64,000 nt of DNA from Chitinophagales bacterium (GTDB lineage: Bacteria; Bacteroidota; Bacteroidia; Chitinophagales; BACL12), in assembly GCA_020636645.1 (NCBI GenBank), contig JACJXO010000004.1, positions 124,001-188,000 on the forward strand, in the 5' to 3' direction. The notes under the pieces were generated by a model. It was given only the letters and a program-made list of their open reading frames with translations, was not told the DNA's origin and did not search any database. The first letter of the stretch is position 1. Each line of letters opens with the position of its first letter. The translations under genes and the position numbers were made by a program. Below, piece after piece: positions 42,596 through 51,751 of this stretch.

Positions 42596-42682
42596 TGTTA
42601 CTTAATGCATTAATGAGACGAATGGTTCACCTCCATTATTGCAAACGATGTCAGGTAATGACCCTGATCACAGCACATCCTG

Positions 42683-43588
42683 TCACTTTCTGTACAGATC
42701 CTGCATGGCTGCGGTCAGGTCAGGAAAACGGAAACGGTAACCGGTATCCAGAATTTTTTGCGGGCTGACACGCTGGCTGGCCAGTACCGCTGTGCTCATC
42801 TCACCCACCAGCAGGCGAAGAACAAAGGGTGGTGCAGGTGCCGGGATACTGAAGCCTCCTCTGGCTGCAGACATAGCACCCAATATCGTTTTCTGATCCT
42901 GAATGCCGGGAGCCACAGCATTGAAGATACCTGATAGTTCCTGTTTGACCGAGTGCTGAAAAATTCCTGCCACATCTTCCAGGTGTATCCATGGCCACCA
43001 CTGTTTTCCTGCAGCGAAAATAGGTCTGATACCAAAACGCAGGTAGTTGTCCATCTCCTGCCACACACCTGAACCTCGACCCAGCACCAGACCTATGCGC
43101 ATGATAGCCACAGGCAGTCCTGTTTCTTCCAATCCATGAGCAGCCTCTTCCCAGGTTTGAACAGAAGTGCTCAGAAAACCTGCACCAGGAGTGGAGGTTT
43201 CATCCAGCAGCTCATGGCCTCTGGTGCCATAGAACCCGACAGCTGAGGCACTCACTATTGATCTGACAGTATGTGATCGGGAAAGGAGCGCCTCTTTCAG
43301 CAATGAAATACCCTGTACCCTGCTGTCTATGATCAGTTGTTTGCGTTGATCTGTCCATCGCTTGTCAGCAATGCCTTCGCCCGAAAGGATGACCAGCCGG
43401 GTGATGCCATCAAAGGCATTTTCGCCCAGGAATTTCCGGGAAGGATCCCAGGCGATCCTGTTCACCGCACCTTCCTGTCCGCTCTTCCGGCTCAGCCAGG
43501 ATACCTGATGACCAGACTCCTGTAACAATGATGTAAGTCTTTGTCCTACAAATCCACTGCCACCGGCTATCAGTATATGATCTTTCAT
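42683..43588 (-). CDS. TIGR01777-type NAD-dependent epimerase (YfcH/SDR39U1 family)
   Basis: 301 residues. Rossmann motif IAGGSGFVGQRL, then VILSGEGIADKRW, SASAVGFYG, LDETSTPGAGFLS, RIGLVLGRGSG and the C-terminal DUF1731 segment (VLASQRVSPQKILDTGYRFR, FPDLTAAMQDL). The conserved catalytic Tyr of classical SDRs falls in FYGTRG. Substrate unknown. The start MKDHILIAGG is preferred over a longer upstream frame that would run into the divergent promoter region. Confidence 0.9.
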   Translation of the reverse strand: MKDHILIAGGSGFVGQRLTSLLQESGHQVSWLSRKSGQEGAVNRIAWDPSRKFLGENAFDGITRLVILSGEGIADKRWTDQRKQLIIDSRVQGISLLKEALLSRSHTVRSIVSASAVGFYGTRGHELLDETSTPGAGFLSTSVQTWEEAAHGLEETGLPVAIMRIGLVLGRGSGVWQEMDNYLRFGIRPIFAAGKQWWPWIHLEDVAGIFQHSVKQELSGIFNAVAPGIQDQKTILGAMSAARGGFSIPAPAPPFVLRLLVGEMSTAVLASQRVSPQKILDTGYRFRFPDLTAAMQDLYRK

Positions 43589-43633
43589 TTTCAGGTCTGG
43601 TTCCGTTGCAGAAACAACCCGGGATTGGTTTGG

Positions 43634-43665
43634 TTGCCCCACACCGCTTAAAAATCGTACTTTTA
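43634..43665 (+). promoter_or_regulatory. Promoter of the peptide-type ABC importer operon (TTG-N21-TACTTTTA)
   Basis: TTG at 43634-43636 and TACTTTTA at 43658-43665, one mismatch from TAnnTTTG, 18 bases before the ATG. Confidence 0.5.
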
Positions 43666-43683
43666 AAACTCTAAAACAGCCAT

Positions 43684-45534
43684 ATGCTTCGCCCAACCCT
43701 GTTCTTAAGTGTTGTGATCACGCTGCCTTTCCTGTTTTCCTGCAAGGGAAACAAGACGGCTTCTGAACATGCTGATATTATTGGTATTGACAGCAGCAGA
43801 TACATCCGCATTCCTGATGCCGACAGTTTACTTCCCGGCTGGCGAACAGACAATTCTGTGGTCAATCATTGGATAGGCGACCCTGATAACCTGCACCCTA
43901 CCAACGGACGGACCGCCTCGCGTTCCTGGATTCTCAGCCTTACACATAATTACCTGATGAGGCTCGATCCGGTCAGCATGGAGGTTGTGCCCGATCTTGC
44001 AACAGCCCAGCCTGAAATCAGTGCCAACAAACTGGAATTCACGTATTCCATTCGTCCGGATGCCCGATGGGATGATGGCAAACCTGTTACAGCGGCAGAT
44101 GTAGCCTTTACATTAAAAGTAAATAAATGTCCGCTGACCGATAACCCCAATGCACGGTCAGAGACTGAAAACCTCATGGATATTCGTTTGTATCCGGATG
44201 ACCCGCAAAAGCTCACCCTGATCATGCACCATGAATACCTTTTAAACATAGCATTTCTGGCAACCTTCGCTATCATGGAACGCGACTTTCATGATCGTGA
44301 TCAGGTGATGGATGGTGTCAGTTTTGCACAACTCGAAGATCCCGCCTGGTTGGAGAATCCTCCTGCTGATGTAGTGGCATTTATGCAGGAGTTCAATGAC
44401 GGCAAATACGGGAATGACCCGTCCTTATACAATGGAAGCGGACCATATAAAGTGGTCACCTGGAACAGGCATGCAGATCTGATATTAGATAAGAAACCAA
44501 ATCACTGGACCGATCAGATCAAAGACCCAAAAGTTTTTCAACAGGCAAAAAATGACCGTATCGTATTTCTGGAGATCAAAGATGACAATGCACAGATGCT
44601 TGAGCTCAAATCTCAGACCATAGACGCTACTGTCTGGCTTTCTACCCAAAGTATGCTGGCATTAGAAGCAGATGAGAATTTCAAACGCAACTACAACTAT
44701 CGCTATACTGATAATTACAGTTTCAATTACCTGGGTGTCAACACACAGCCGGACGGTATCCGGCACCCCAAAATATTTGACAGCAAAGAGGTGAGACAGG
44801 CCATGACCTATCTGGTTCCAATAGAAGATATCGTGCATGTTATTTACAACGACAGGGCCACTGTTTGGCCGGCTTTCCTGTCGCCGTATAAGAACGGGTT
44901 CAACGACACACTAAAGCCTTACTACCATGATCTGAACAAGGCTGTTAGCTTACTGGAAAATGCCGGATGGACTGATACCGATGGCGACGGAATTCGGGAT
45001 AAAATGGTAGATGGAAAAAAGACAGATATGCGTTTTGAACTCTTGTACAGTCATGCAGGTGCCTGGATAGATCAGATGGCAGGCATGATCAGGGAAGCAT
45101 TTTTAGCCGGAGGAATTGATGTGAAAGTAATGGTAATGGATCTTCCTGCTTTATCACAAAAAGTAAGTTCGCATGACTTTGATGCTTACCTGGGTGCCTG
45201 GGGAACCAATAGCCTGCCGGACGATTATACCGCCTTGTGGCATACCTCCTCCTATGCCGGTGGCGGACCGAATTTCTGTGGCTTTGGCAATACCTATACG
45301 GATGCATTGATAGACAGTATGAACCTGGTGGTGGATGAGTCTGTAAGGGCACCCATGATCAGAGAGCTACAGGCCATTGTTCATGATGAGGCACCTTATA
45401 TCATGTACCTGTCAGCAAGCAGAAAGAATGTCATCCATAAAAGACTGGGCAACCAGATCATGACCTTTGAAAGACCTGGCAATATGGTCAATTACCTGCA
45501 GGTCATCGGGCATGGAATGCAGGAATTGCAATAA
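43684..45534 (+). CDS. ABC importer substrate-binding lipoprotein, family 5
   Basis: 616 residues. Lipobox LFSC (C20). SBP_bac_5 blocks: NLHPTNGRTASRSWI, WDDGKPVTAADVAFTL, NGSGPYKVVTWNRH, SKEVRQAMTYLVPIEDIV, AVSLLENAGWTDTDGDGIRD. Family members bind oligopeptides, nickel or sugars-oligomers. The GWTDTDGDGIRD loop resembles a calcium-binding loop. It is followed 12 bases later by the first permease. Confidence 0.92.
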   Translation: MLRPTLFLSVVITLPFLFSCKGNKTASEHADIIGIDSSRYIRIPDADSLLPGWRTDNSVVNHWIGDPDNLHPTNGRTASRSWILSLTHNYLMRLDPVSMEVVPDLATAQPEISANKLEFTYSIRPDARWDDGKPVTAADVAFTLKVNKCPLTDNPNARSETENLMDIRLYPDDPQKLTLIMHHEYLLNIAFLATFAIMERDFHDRDQVMDGVSFAQLEDPAWLENPPADVVAFMQEFNDGKYGNDPSLYNGSGPYKVVTWNRHADLILDKKPNHWTDQIKDPKVFQQAKNDRIVFLEIKDDNAQMLELKSQTIDATVWLSTQSMLALEADENFKRNYNYRYTDNYSFNYLGVNTQPDGIRHPKIFDSKEVRQAMTYLVPIEDIVHVIYNDRATVWPAFLSPYKNGFNDTLKPYYHDLNKAVSLLENAGWTDTDGDGIRDKMVDGKKTDMRFELLYSHAGAWIDQMAGMIREAFLAGGIDVKVMVMDLPALSQKVSSHDFDAYLGAWGTNSLPDDYTALWHTSSYAGGGPNFCGFGNTYTDALIDSMNLVVDESVRAPMIRELQAIVHDEAPYIMYLSASRKNVIHKRLGNQIMTFERPGNMVNYLQVIGHGMQELQ

Positions 45535-45546
45535 CCGGTCAGCGCT

Positions 45547-47025
45547 ATGAGCAAAGTTCTCCTGCGCCGTCTGTTATTTTTTCTGCCCACGCTGGTGGTC
45601 ATTTCGTTGCTGTCATTTCTTATCAGTATTTCTGCTCCCGGCGATCCTGTTGACAGACTGCTTCCCACCGCCGGTACCAGTGGAGAAACCGGGCTTGTAT
45701 CAAAACGCATCATGGAAGAACGTCAGGCTATGCGCCATCGTTTAGGTCTGGATCTGCCTGCGTTTTATCTGTCTGTTTCTTCTCTGAGTATGGCAGCTGA
45801 GATGCCGGATTTTCAGAATCCGGAGGAAGAAGAAGCCTGGCGAAGATTAACACAGCTGTGCGGCAACGCAAAAGCGGCTACCAATGTTTATCAGGCGTTT
45901 GACAGCTGGCTGGAATTACATGCGGCCCTTGATCTGTCGGTGCTGCCCGACAGCGCATATCTTCTTGTAAGACAGTCATCTGCCATAGTGCGGTCACTCA
46001 GGCAAAGTGGCAATACAGATCTGATACTAAGCAGTATCGACCGGATGCTGGATCGCTATTCTGAGTATGAAGGATTGAATGAACTATCCGATGGTGCGAT
46101 GAACACCCGATCAGCGGTGGATGCACTGGGAACCCACACAGCAAGATGGAAGAATCTGGTACCGGTGGTGCAATGGAACAGGCAGAATCAATACCACCGA
46201 TGGCTGTTTGGAGATGGCCACTGGCTAACCGGAAAGGGCGCCGTCGAAACAAAGGGGGTCATACGAGGTGATTTCGGCAGATCATACACCACCAAACTAC
46301 CTGTATCCAATATACTCCGTGAACGCATCGGATGGTCTTTGTTCTTCACATTCACGTCCGTACTGCTGGCCTACCTCATCAGCCTTCCTGTCGGATTGCG
46401 GGCTGCAGCTAAGCCCCATTCACTGTTTGACAGAAGTTCATCTGTGGTCCTGTTCCTGTTGTATTCCATGCCCGCCTTCTGGCTGGCCACCTTGTTGCTG
46501 ATGAACTTCGCCAATCCGGATGTGCTCAAATGGTTTCCGGCCAGTGGTGTAGCGCCGGCAGGTGGTTTTCCCGCAGGCACCGGCTGGTGGGGAAGAATTA
46601 CCGGAACCATCCCCTATCTGGTGCTGCCCACCATCTGTTACACCTATGCGCAACTGGCATTTCTGAGCAGGATGACCCGTGTATCTACCCTCGAGATCTA
46701 CGGACAGGATTTCATTCGCACCGCCCGTGCAAAGGGTCTTTCAGCACGGACAGTGCTTTACAGACATGCCTTTCGCAATGCCCTCCTGCCCATCATCACC
46801 GTATTTGCCAATGTATTTCCTGCAGCCATTGGCGGGTCGGTCATACTGGAAACCGTATTCAGCATACCAGGAATGGGCAGAGAGATCGTGCAGGCTATAT
46901 ATCAGCAGGACTATCCGGTCATTGTGGCTGTGTTCACGCTGACCGGTGTGCTGACTTTAGCCGGTTATCTGCTGGCTGATATATTATACTCTGTTGCAGA
47001 CCCAAGGATCACATGGAAAAGATGA
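45547..47025 (+). CDS. ABC importer permease, DppB type, with large periplasmic insert
   Basis: 492 residues, about 170 longer than DppB/OppB. Helix 1 (LFFLPTLVVISLLSFLISI) is followed by ~220 residues of extracytoplasmic sequence, then FGRSYTTKLPVSNILRERIG and the BPD_transp_1 domain with its EAA loop (YGQDFIRTARAKGLSARTVL) that contacts the ATPase. The insert is a feature of Bacteroidota homologues as far as I recall. Overlaps the next permease by 13 bases. Confidence 0.9.
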   Translation: MSKVLLRRLLFFLPTLVVISLLSFLISISAPGDPVDRLLPTAGTSGETGLVSKRIMEERQAMRHRLGLDLPAFYLSVSSLSMAAEMPDFQNPEEEEAWRRLTQLCGNAKAATNVYQAFDSWLELHAALDLSVLPDSAYLLVRQSSAIVRSLRQSGNTDLILSSIDRMLDRYSEYEGLNELSDGAMNTRSAVDALGTHTARWKNLVPVVQWNRQNQYHRWLFGDGHWLTGKGAVETKGVIRGDFGRSYTTKLPVSNILRERIGWSLFFTFTSVLLAYLISLPVGLRAAAKPHSLFDRSSSVVLFLLYSMPAFWLATLLLMNFANPDVLKWFPASGVAPAGGFPAGTGWWGRITGTIPYLVLPTICYTYAQLAFLSRMTRVSTLEIYGQDFIRTARAKGLSARTVLYRHAFRNALLPIITVFANVFPAAIGGSVILETVFSIPGMGREIVQAIYQQDYPVIVAVFTLTGVLTLAGYLLADILYSVADPRITWKR

Positions 47026-48341
47026 GCAACAGTCTGAGCCGTGCTTCCTGGAAGCAATTCCGCCGCAACAGACCGGCCATGGCTGCACTCTGGTTTTTGT
47101 CAGTGATGCTGCTTCTTGCATTAATGGCCCCGCTGCTGGCTAATGACCGTCCGCTCTATGCCCGTTATCACGATAAACATATTTTTCCTGCACTATATCC
47201 CAACAAAACATATATATTTGTTTTATCAGACGGATCTGATGAATATGTCAAATCTGCCCTGGTCAACTGGAAGACCCTGCCCCTCGAAAAAGCTGTCTGG
47301 GCTCCTGTGGCCTGGTGGCCGGGTGAGAGCGACTACGCCAATGCGCATTTTGTTTCTCCGGGCGGTAGTCAGCAATTCAGAGACGCTTCCGGTGTTCTGA
47401 CAGAAATGCCACAGAAATTCCGCCACCGGCTGGGCACCAACAATACCGGAGAAGATGTAGCTGCAGGACTGATACACGGAGCCAGAGTCTCTTTGAGCAT
47501 TGGCATGATCGCCATGGGTATTGCGGCCTGTATCGGGTTGTTGCTGGGTGCAGTTGCAGGTTACTTTGGCGACAAAGGCATACACATGACACGCGGGCAG
47601 TGGAGCACCCTAATACCGGGACTTTTCATAGCCTGGTTCTATGCATTCCATGTGCGCCATTTTGCGCTGACCGATGCCCTGCAGGCAGGAGGTTGGAAAG
47701 CTGTAACTTCCCTTTCCTTCAGCACGATGTTGTTTACCGCCATACTCTTAGGATGCTGGTGGTTGGGTAAACTGCTGAGCCGGATACCGTTCTTTCAAAA
47801 AGGCAGCTGGTTGCCGGCAGATAACCTCATCTCCCGCACCATAGAGATCATACATTCCCTTCCGGTTTTTATGCTGATCATCACCATTGCAGCCATTACC
47901 AAACCATCCATTGTCAGTGTGATGATCCTGTTGGGACTGACCTCCTGGACCGGCATTGCGAGACTTACACGGGCAGAGTTTCTCCGGATCCGTGAACTGG
48001 ATTATATGCAGGCAGGACGCTCACTTGGCCTGGGAGCTGCGAGACTTATCTGGCGGCATGCGCTGCCCAATGCGCTGGCACCTGCGCTTGTAAGCATCGC
48101 CTTCGGAGTAGCGTCAGCCATCCTGGCTGAATCAGCTCTGTCATTTCTCGGTGTTGGTGTGCCCACTGATTTGGTCACATGGGGTTCACTTGTCAATGAG
48201 GGAAGGCAACAGTACAGTGCCTGGTGGCTGGTGGTGTTTCCCGGCCTGTTCATCTTTGGTACCGTGACAGCCTACAATCTGATCGGTGACGGACTGCGGG
48301 ATGCCATGGATCCAAAGCTGCGAAAGCAGATCCGTATCTGA
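47013..48341 (+). CDS. ABC importer permease, DppC type, with extra segments
   Basis: 442 residues against about 300 for DppC. OppC-N helix (RNRPAMAALWFLSVMLLLAL) with a ~90-residue periplasmic part, FRHRLGTNNTGEDVAAGLIH before the transport domain, an additional hydrophobic stretch (~205-270) splitting that domain, then the EAA loop (REFLRIRELDYMQAG-like: EFLRIRELDYMQAGRSLGLG) and LGVGVPTDLVTWGSLV. The ATPase genes (dppD/dppF) are missing from the locus and must be elsewhere. Confidence 0.9.
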   Translation: MEKMSNSLSRASWKQFRRNRPAMAALWFLSVMLLLALMAPLLANDRPLYARYHDKHIFPALYPNKTYIFVLSDGSDEYVKSALVNWKTLPLEKAVWAPVAWWPGESDYANAHFVSPGGSQQFRDASGVLTEMPQKFRHRLGTNNTGEDVAAGLIHGARVSLSIGMIAMGIAACIGLLLGAVAGYFGDKGIHMTRGQWSTLIPGLFIAWFYAFHVRHFALTDALQAGGWKAVTSLSFSTMLFTAILLGCWWLGKLLSRIPFFQKGSWLPADNLISRTIEIIHSLPVFMLIITIAAITKPSIVSVMILLGLTSWTGIARLTRAEFLRIRELDYMQAGRSLGLGAARLIWRHALPNALAPALVSIAFGVASAILAESALSFLGVGVPTDLVTWGSLVNEGRQQYSAWWLVVFPGLFIFGTVTAYNLIGDGLRDAMDPKLRKQIRI

Positions 48342-48461
48342 GCATCAGCCGTTCACATGCATGGTACCACCACCCGTCCAACCATTAGCAGAATACCAAT
48401 AACGAAAAACAAATGACCAGCAACCCTGTACTTCCATACCTTCAGACAACCATCTTCGTTA

Positions 48462-48469
48462 TATTTTTG
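48462..48469 (+). promoter_or_regulatory. -7 promoter element (TATTTTTG)
   Basis: Perfect TAnnTTTG match 8 bases before the ATG at 48478, in the 136-bp gap after the ABC permease gene. Confidence 0.5.
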
Positions 48470-48477
48470 TTGTTACC

Positions 48478-49938
48478 ATGATGCGCCTTTTGTTCCTGTT
48501 TGTACTGTTTTCAACTGTGCAGGTTTCTGCCCAGCAGATCTATATCTCAGAAGGTCAGAAGCTGAGCAGTGAAATGGTGGGCTATGATATTCTGGGGAAA
48601 GGACCGGCCGGAGAACTGTTTGTGTATAAGAAATACCGTTTTGAAGATGAGGTGGATGTGTTTGACAAACAGATGAATCTCAAGCGCACCCGCAACATCA
48701 CCCTGAAAGGCATCAACTATGATACCAATGAGCTGATCAAAATGGGAGATCGCATCTTTCAGTTTTATACGGAAAGAAGTGGCCGTACCAGTTATCTGAA
48801 ATTTCAGGAATACAATCTGGCTTTGGAAAACAAAGGTGATCCTGTGTTGGTTGACAGCACCGTATCCAGAATTGGAGAAGCCTGGTCTGAATACAAGGTG
48901 CAGCGTTCTGAACCGGATGAATACATCTTATGCTATAAGTTCAGTCTGAACAACGGTAGGATGGAACAGACCTATCTCCAGATCCTGAACCGGGAAGGCA
49001 AAATGGTATCTCAAAGTCAGTTCTACCTGCCTGCCGGCAATGACACGTATGAATTGCTTACCACCCAGATAGGCCGCGGCGGTCAGCCGGCTTTCCTCTT
49101 CCGTAACAATTCATACAATTGCAAAAAAGACGAAGATGGTATTCATTACTGGATAGCCTTTCCCGGCAACGGAGGCAAACTGTCCACCTGCCCGATAAGC
49201 AATGCGGGCGATCAATGTATCAAAGAACTGAATATCGGGTTTGATGAGGCCCGTAACATACTTGTGGCAGCCGGCTTTACCGGTGAAGACAACCGGTATT
49301 CCATGCAGGGTTATACCGTCATCCATATTGACCCTTTAACCGGGTTGGTAACAAGCGAAAAGAACGATCAGTTCAGCGATGAGCTGAGCAGCAGTATCAC
49401 CAGCATGCTTGACAAGTATTCGCGGTACATTCCGGCATATCAGGTAACACGTGTCATTCCCCGCATGGATGGAGGGGCTCTGCTGGTGGCTGAATATTAC
49501 GACAAGACCGTAGAGAATTACGACTACACCAATTACGATCCGTATTATGGCTACCGCACTTCTACCAGACAGGTTGAGTTTTACGAATACAGTGATATCC
49601 TGTTGCTAAGCACCGGACCTGAAGGCAAACTGGACTGGAGCAACATCATCAGAAAAAAACAATTGTCTAAAGAAGATAAAGGTGTCAATTCTTCCTTCGG
49701 ACTGATGAACAGTTACCGCAACCTGTATTTTATTTTCAATGAAGACATCTCACAAAACAGCAATGTGCTGATGTATGCTCTTTCAGCCGATGGCACACTT
49801 GATCGTCAGAGTCTGTTCAATCCATCCAAACAGGAAGTGGAACTGCGGCCGGTAGCTGCCCGGCAGATCGACTTTGACGAGGTCATCATCCCCAGCATAT
49901 ATAAACGTACCTTAGCCTTCGTCAAGGTCAAACTCTGA
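48478..49938 (+). CDS. Secreted protein of unknown function
   Basis: 486 residues with a signal peptide (LLFLFVLFSTVQVSAQ). No lipobox and no T9SS sorting domain. The chain looks all-beta with repeated strand-turn-strand patterns (ELFVYKKYRFEDEVDVFDKQ, GYTVIHIDPLTGLVTSEKND, YALSADGTLDRQSLFNPSK), suggesting a beta-propeller-like fold. A Tyr-rich loop (ENYDYTNYDPYYGYRTSTRQ) is notable. No family recognised. The gene for a membrane protein starts 4 bases later. Confidence 0.7.
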   Translation: MMRLLFLFVLFSTVQVSAQQIYISEGQKLSSEMVGYDILGKGPAGELFVYKKYRFEDEVDVFDKQMNLKRTRNITLKGINYDTNELIKMGDRIFQFYTERSGRTSYLKFQEYNLALENKGDPVLVDSTVSRIGEAWSEYKVQRSEPDEYILCYKFSLNNGRMEQTYLQILNREGKMVSQSQFYLPAGNDTYELLTTQIGRGGQPAFLFRNNSYNCKKDEDGIHYWIAFPGNGGKLSTCPISNAGDQCIKELNIGFDEARNILVAAGFTGEDNRYSMQGYTVIHIDPLTGLVTSEKNDQFSDELSSSITSMLDKYSRYIPAYQVTRVIPRMDGGALLVAEYYDKTVENYDYTNYDPYYGYRTSTRQVEFYEYSDILLLSTGPEGKLDWSNIIRKKQLSKEDKGVNSSFGLMNSYRNLYFIFNEDISQNSNVLMYALSADGTLDRQSLFNPSKQEVELRPVAARQIDFDEVIIPSIYKRTLAFVKVKL

Positions 49939-49942
49939 AGCG

Positions 49943-50920
49943 TTGATACGCCTGTTCCGTTCAGTCACTCCGTTTTCCCTCCTGGCCGGTCTGCTGTACC
50001 TGGCGGCCATGTCTTTGCACCTGTTCCTGCATCCTGTTGTACCGGATCTGCGTCCTTTGCAGGAACCTTATTCTGACTGGTTTCCTGTTGCGCAATGGAG
50101 TGGGCATGATCTGTACATGATCGTACTGCTTGTCTTGCTTATGACCGCTGCTTTCATGGTCAGTGTTACTGCAGCAGGCGCCTCTTTCACGCATGGGTTA
50201 TCTCCGTTGCCGGCAATTGTGTACCTGACACTTTGCTTCCTGGTGCCTGATGCATTCATCCATCCTGTTTCGGTCATAACTGTTACAGGCTTTCTTCGCC
50301 TGTACCAATTGATCTTCAACAGTTACAACAAGCAACAGGCAGACAGTTTATTGCTCAATGCCGGTATTTGGTGCGGCATCCTCAGCTTACTTGAGCCTGC
50401 CTATATTCTTATTGTTGTACCTGTGGTCATTGGATTTTCTACTATCAGGACCCTTACATTCCGCGAATCACTGGTCATACTTTCAGGAACATTGGTCATG
50501 CACTTCCTTGCAGTTACAGCTATGTTATTATTCGGAAAATCAGACTGGTATTTGGCCGCCTGGAAGAACTGGCATATACCCGGACAAGATGGCTGGCCAC
50601 ACTGGCTGATATTGATCCAGCTGGCTCTGGCTCTTATGTTCCTGCTGGCAGCAACTGCTTACCTGACCCAACACCTGAACAATCAGCTGATCCGCTTCAG
50701 AAGAAACACAAGGGTGCTTTTGGTATTTCTGCTGGGTGCCTTGCTTCTGGCATTGATACTACCTGCCGGGGTAACTGCTGTTTGGTGGTGGATAGCCGCA
50801 CCTGCAGCACTGATGATCAGCTGGTGGTGGACACAGATGAAGAATCAGGATGCTGCGGCTATCCTGCATCTGACCTTACTCGGACTGGTTTTCGTTTTTC
50901 AATACATTAACTTTGCCTGA
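49943..50920 (+). CDS. Polytopic membrane protein, DUF6427-like
   Basis: 325 residues with about ten hydrophobic helices and very short loops. The start is TTG (IRLFRSVTPFSLLAGLLYLA), 4 bases after the preceding stop. Length, topology and the N-terminal pattern resemble the Bacteroidota DUF6427 proteins, but I am not certain of the assignment. Loops with SYNKQQADSLLLNAGIW and WKNWHIPGQDGWPHW might be conserved. Contains the purQ promoter at its 3' end. Confidence 0.6.
   Translation: MIRLFRSVTPFSLLAGLLYLAAMSLHLFLHPVVPDLRPLQEPYSDWFPVAQWSGHDLYMIVLLVLLMTAAFMVSVTAAGASFTHGLSPLPAIVYLTLCFLVPDAFIHPVSVITVTGFLRLYQLIFNSYNKQQADSLLLNAGIWCGILSLLEPAYILIVVPVVIGFSTIRTLTFRESLVILSGTLVMHFLAVTAMLLFGKSDWYLAAWKNWHIPGQDGWPHWLILIQLALALMFLLAATAYLTQHLNNQLIRFRRNTRVLLVFLLGALLLALILPAGVTAVWWWIAAPAALMISWWWTQMKNQDAAAILHLTLLGLVFVFQYINFA
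50908..50915 (+). promoter_or_regulatory. -7 promoter element of purQ (TAACTTTG)
   Basis: Perfect TAnnTTTG match inside the last codons of the preceding gene, 17 bases before the purQ ATG. Confidence 0.5.
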
Positions 50921-50932
50921 TAATCAGAGCTT

Positions 50933-51640
50933 ATGCGTTTCGGTGTGGTCATTTTTCCGGGTTCCAACTGTGATCAGGACATCATTCATGTGTTACGTGA
51001 TGTAATGGGCTGTGAAGTGCTGGAACTCTGGCATAAGAACACTGATCTGGGGGGTCTTACCACCAATGACTGTGTGGTGCTGCCGGGTGGATTTTCATAT
51101 GGAGATGCACTGCGCACCGGTGCCATTGCACGATTTTCTCCCATTATGCAGGCTGTGACCGAACACTGTAACATGGGCGGCTTTGCCTGGGGTATCTGCA
51201 ACGGATTCCAGATCTTGTGTGAGGCAGGACTGCTGCCCGGAGTGCTGCTTGAAAACGCTCACCAGCAATTTACATGCAAAAACGTCTGGCTGAAGGCGGC
51301 TAATCACGAAAGCATGGTCAATGCTGCGGTAGGTGACAATGCCTTGTGCATCCCGATAGCTCACGCTGAAGGCCGCTACTATGCTGATGCCGAAACCATA
51401 CAAACACTGGAAGACAATAAACAGGTTCTGTTCAGGTACTGCGATGCCAACGGTGTTATTACCGATGCCTCCAACCCGAACGGATCTGTCAATAATATTG
51501 CAGGAGTTTGTAATGCGGGGCGCAATGTGTACGGCATGATGCCCCACCCGGAAAGAGCTGCAGAAGGAGCCCTGGGCAATACCGACGGCTACCGTTTGTT
51601 CGCTTCTTTTCTGACATCTGCCGGTGTACCCGTAGCCTGA
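50933..51640 (+). CDS. purQ: Phosphoribosylformylglycinamidine synthase, glutaminase subunit
   Basis: 235 residues of a class I glutamine amidotransferase: FGVVIFPGSNCDQD, VVLPGGFSYGDALRTGAIA, nucleophile C89 in GICNGFQ, PIAHAEGRYY and MMPHPERA. PurQ supplies ammonia to small PurL (with PurS) in purine synthesis. A separate PurQ implies a PurSQL-type enzyme rather than the long fused PurL; purL and purS are not here. Confidence 0.95.
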   Translation: MRFGVVIFPGSNCDQDIIHVLRDVMGCEVLELWHKNTDLGGLTTNDCVVLPGGFSYGDALRTGAIARFSPIMQAVTEHCNMGGFAWGICNGFQILCEAGLLPGVLLENAHQQFTCKNVWLKAANHESMVNAAVGDNALCIPIAHAEGRYYADAETIQTLEDNKQVLFRYCDANGVITDASNPNGSVNNIAGVCNAGRNVYGMMPHPERAAEGALGNTDGYRLFASFLTSAGVPVA

Positions 51641-51721
51641 AGGAACCGTCAGGTATTCCCGCTTGTTGTAAAACCTTTGTAAGCCTTTTTCGGGGCTGAT
51701 GACTTAACTTTACCAACCCCC

Positions 51722-51729
51722 TATTTTTG
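51722..51729 (+). promoter_or_regulatory. -7 promoter element of dsbD (TATTTTTG)
   Basis: Perfect TAnnTTTG match 22 bases before the ATG; a weaker TAACTTTA lies at 51705-51712, so two start points are possible. Confidence 0.5.
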
Positions 51730-51751
51730 TAGGTTAGATGAATTTCCGGAT

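Noticed and set aside
43684..45534. Nickel- or haem-specific binding protein.
   Set aside because: No diagnostic residues visible; only the general family 5 assignment is supported.
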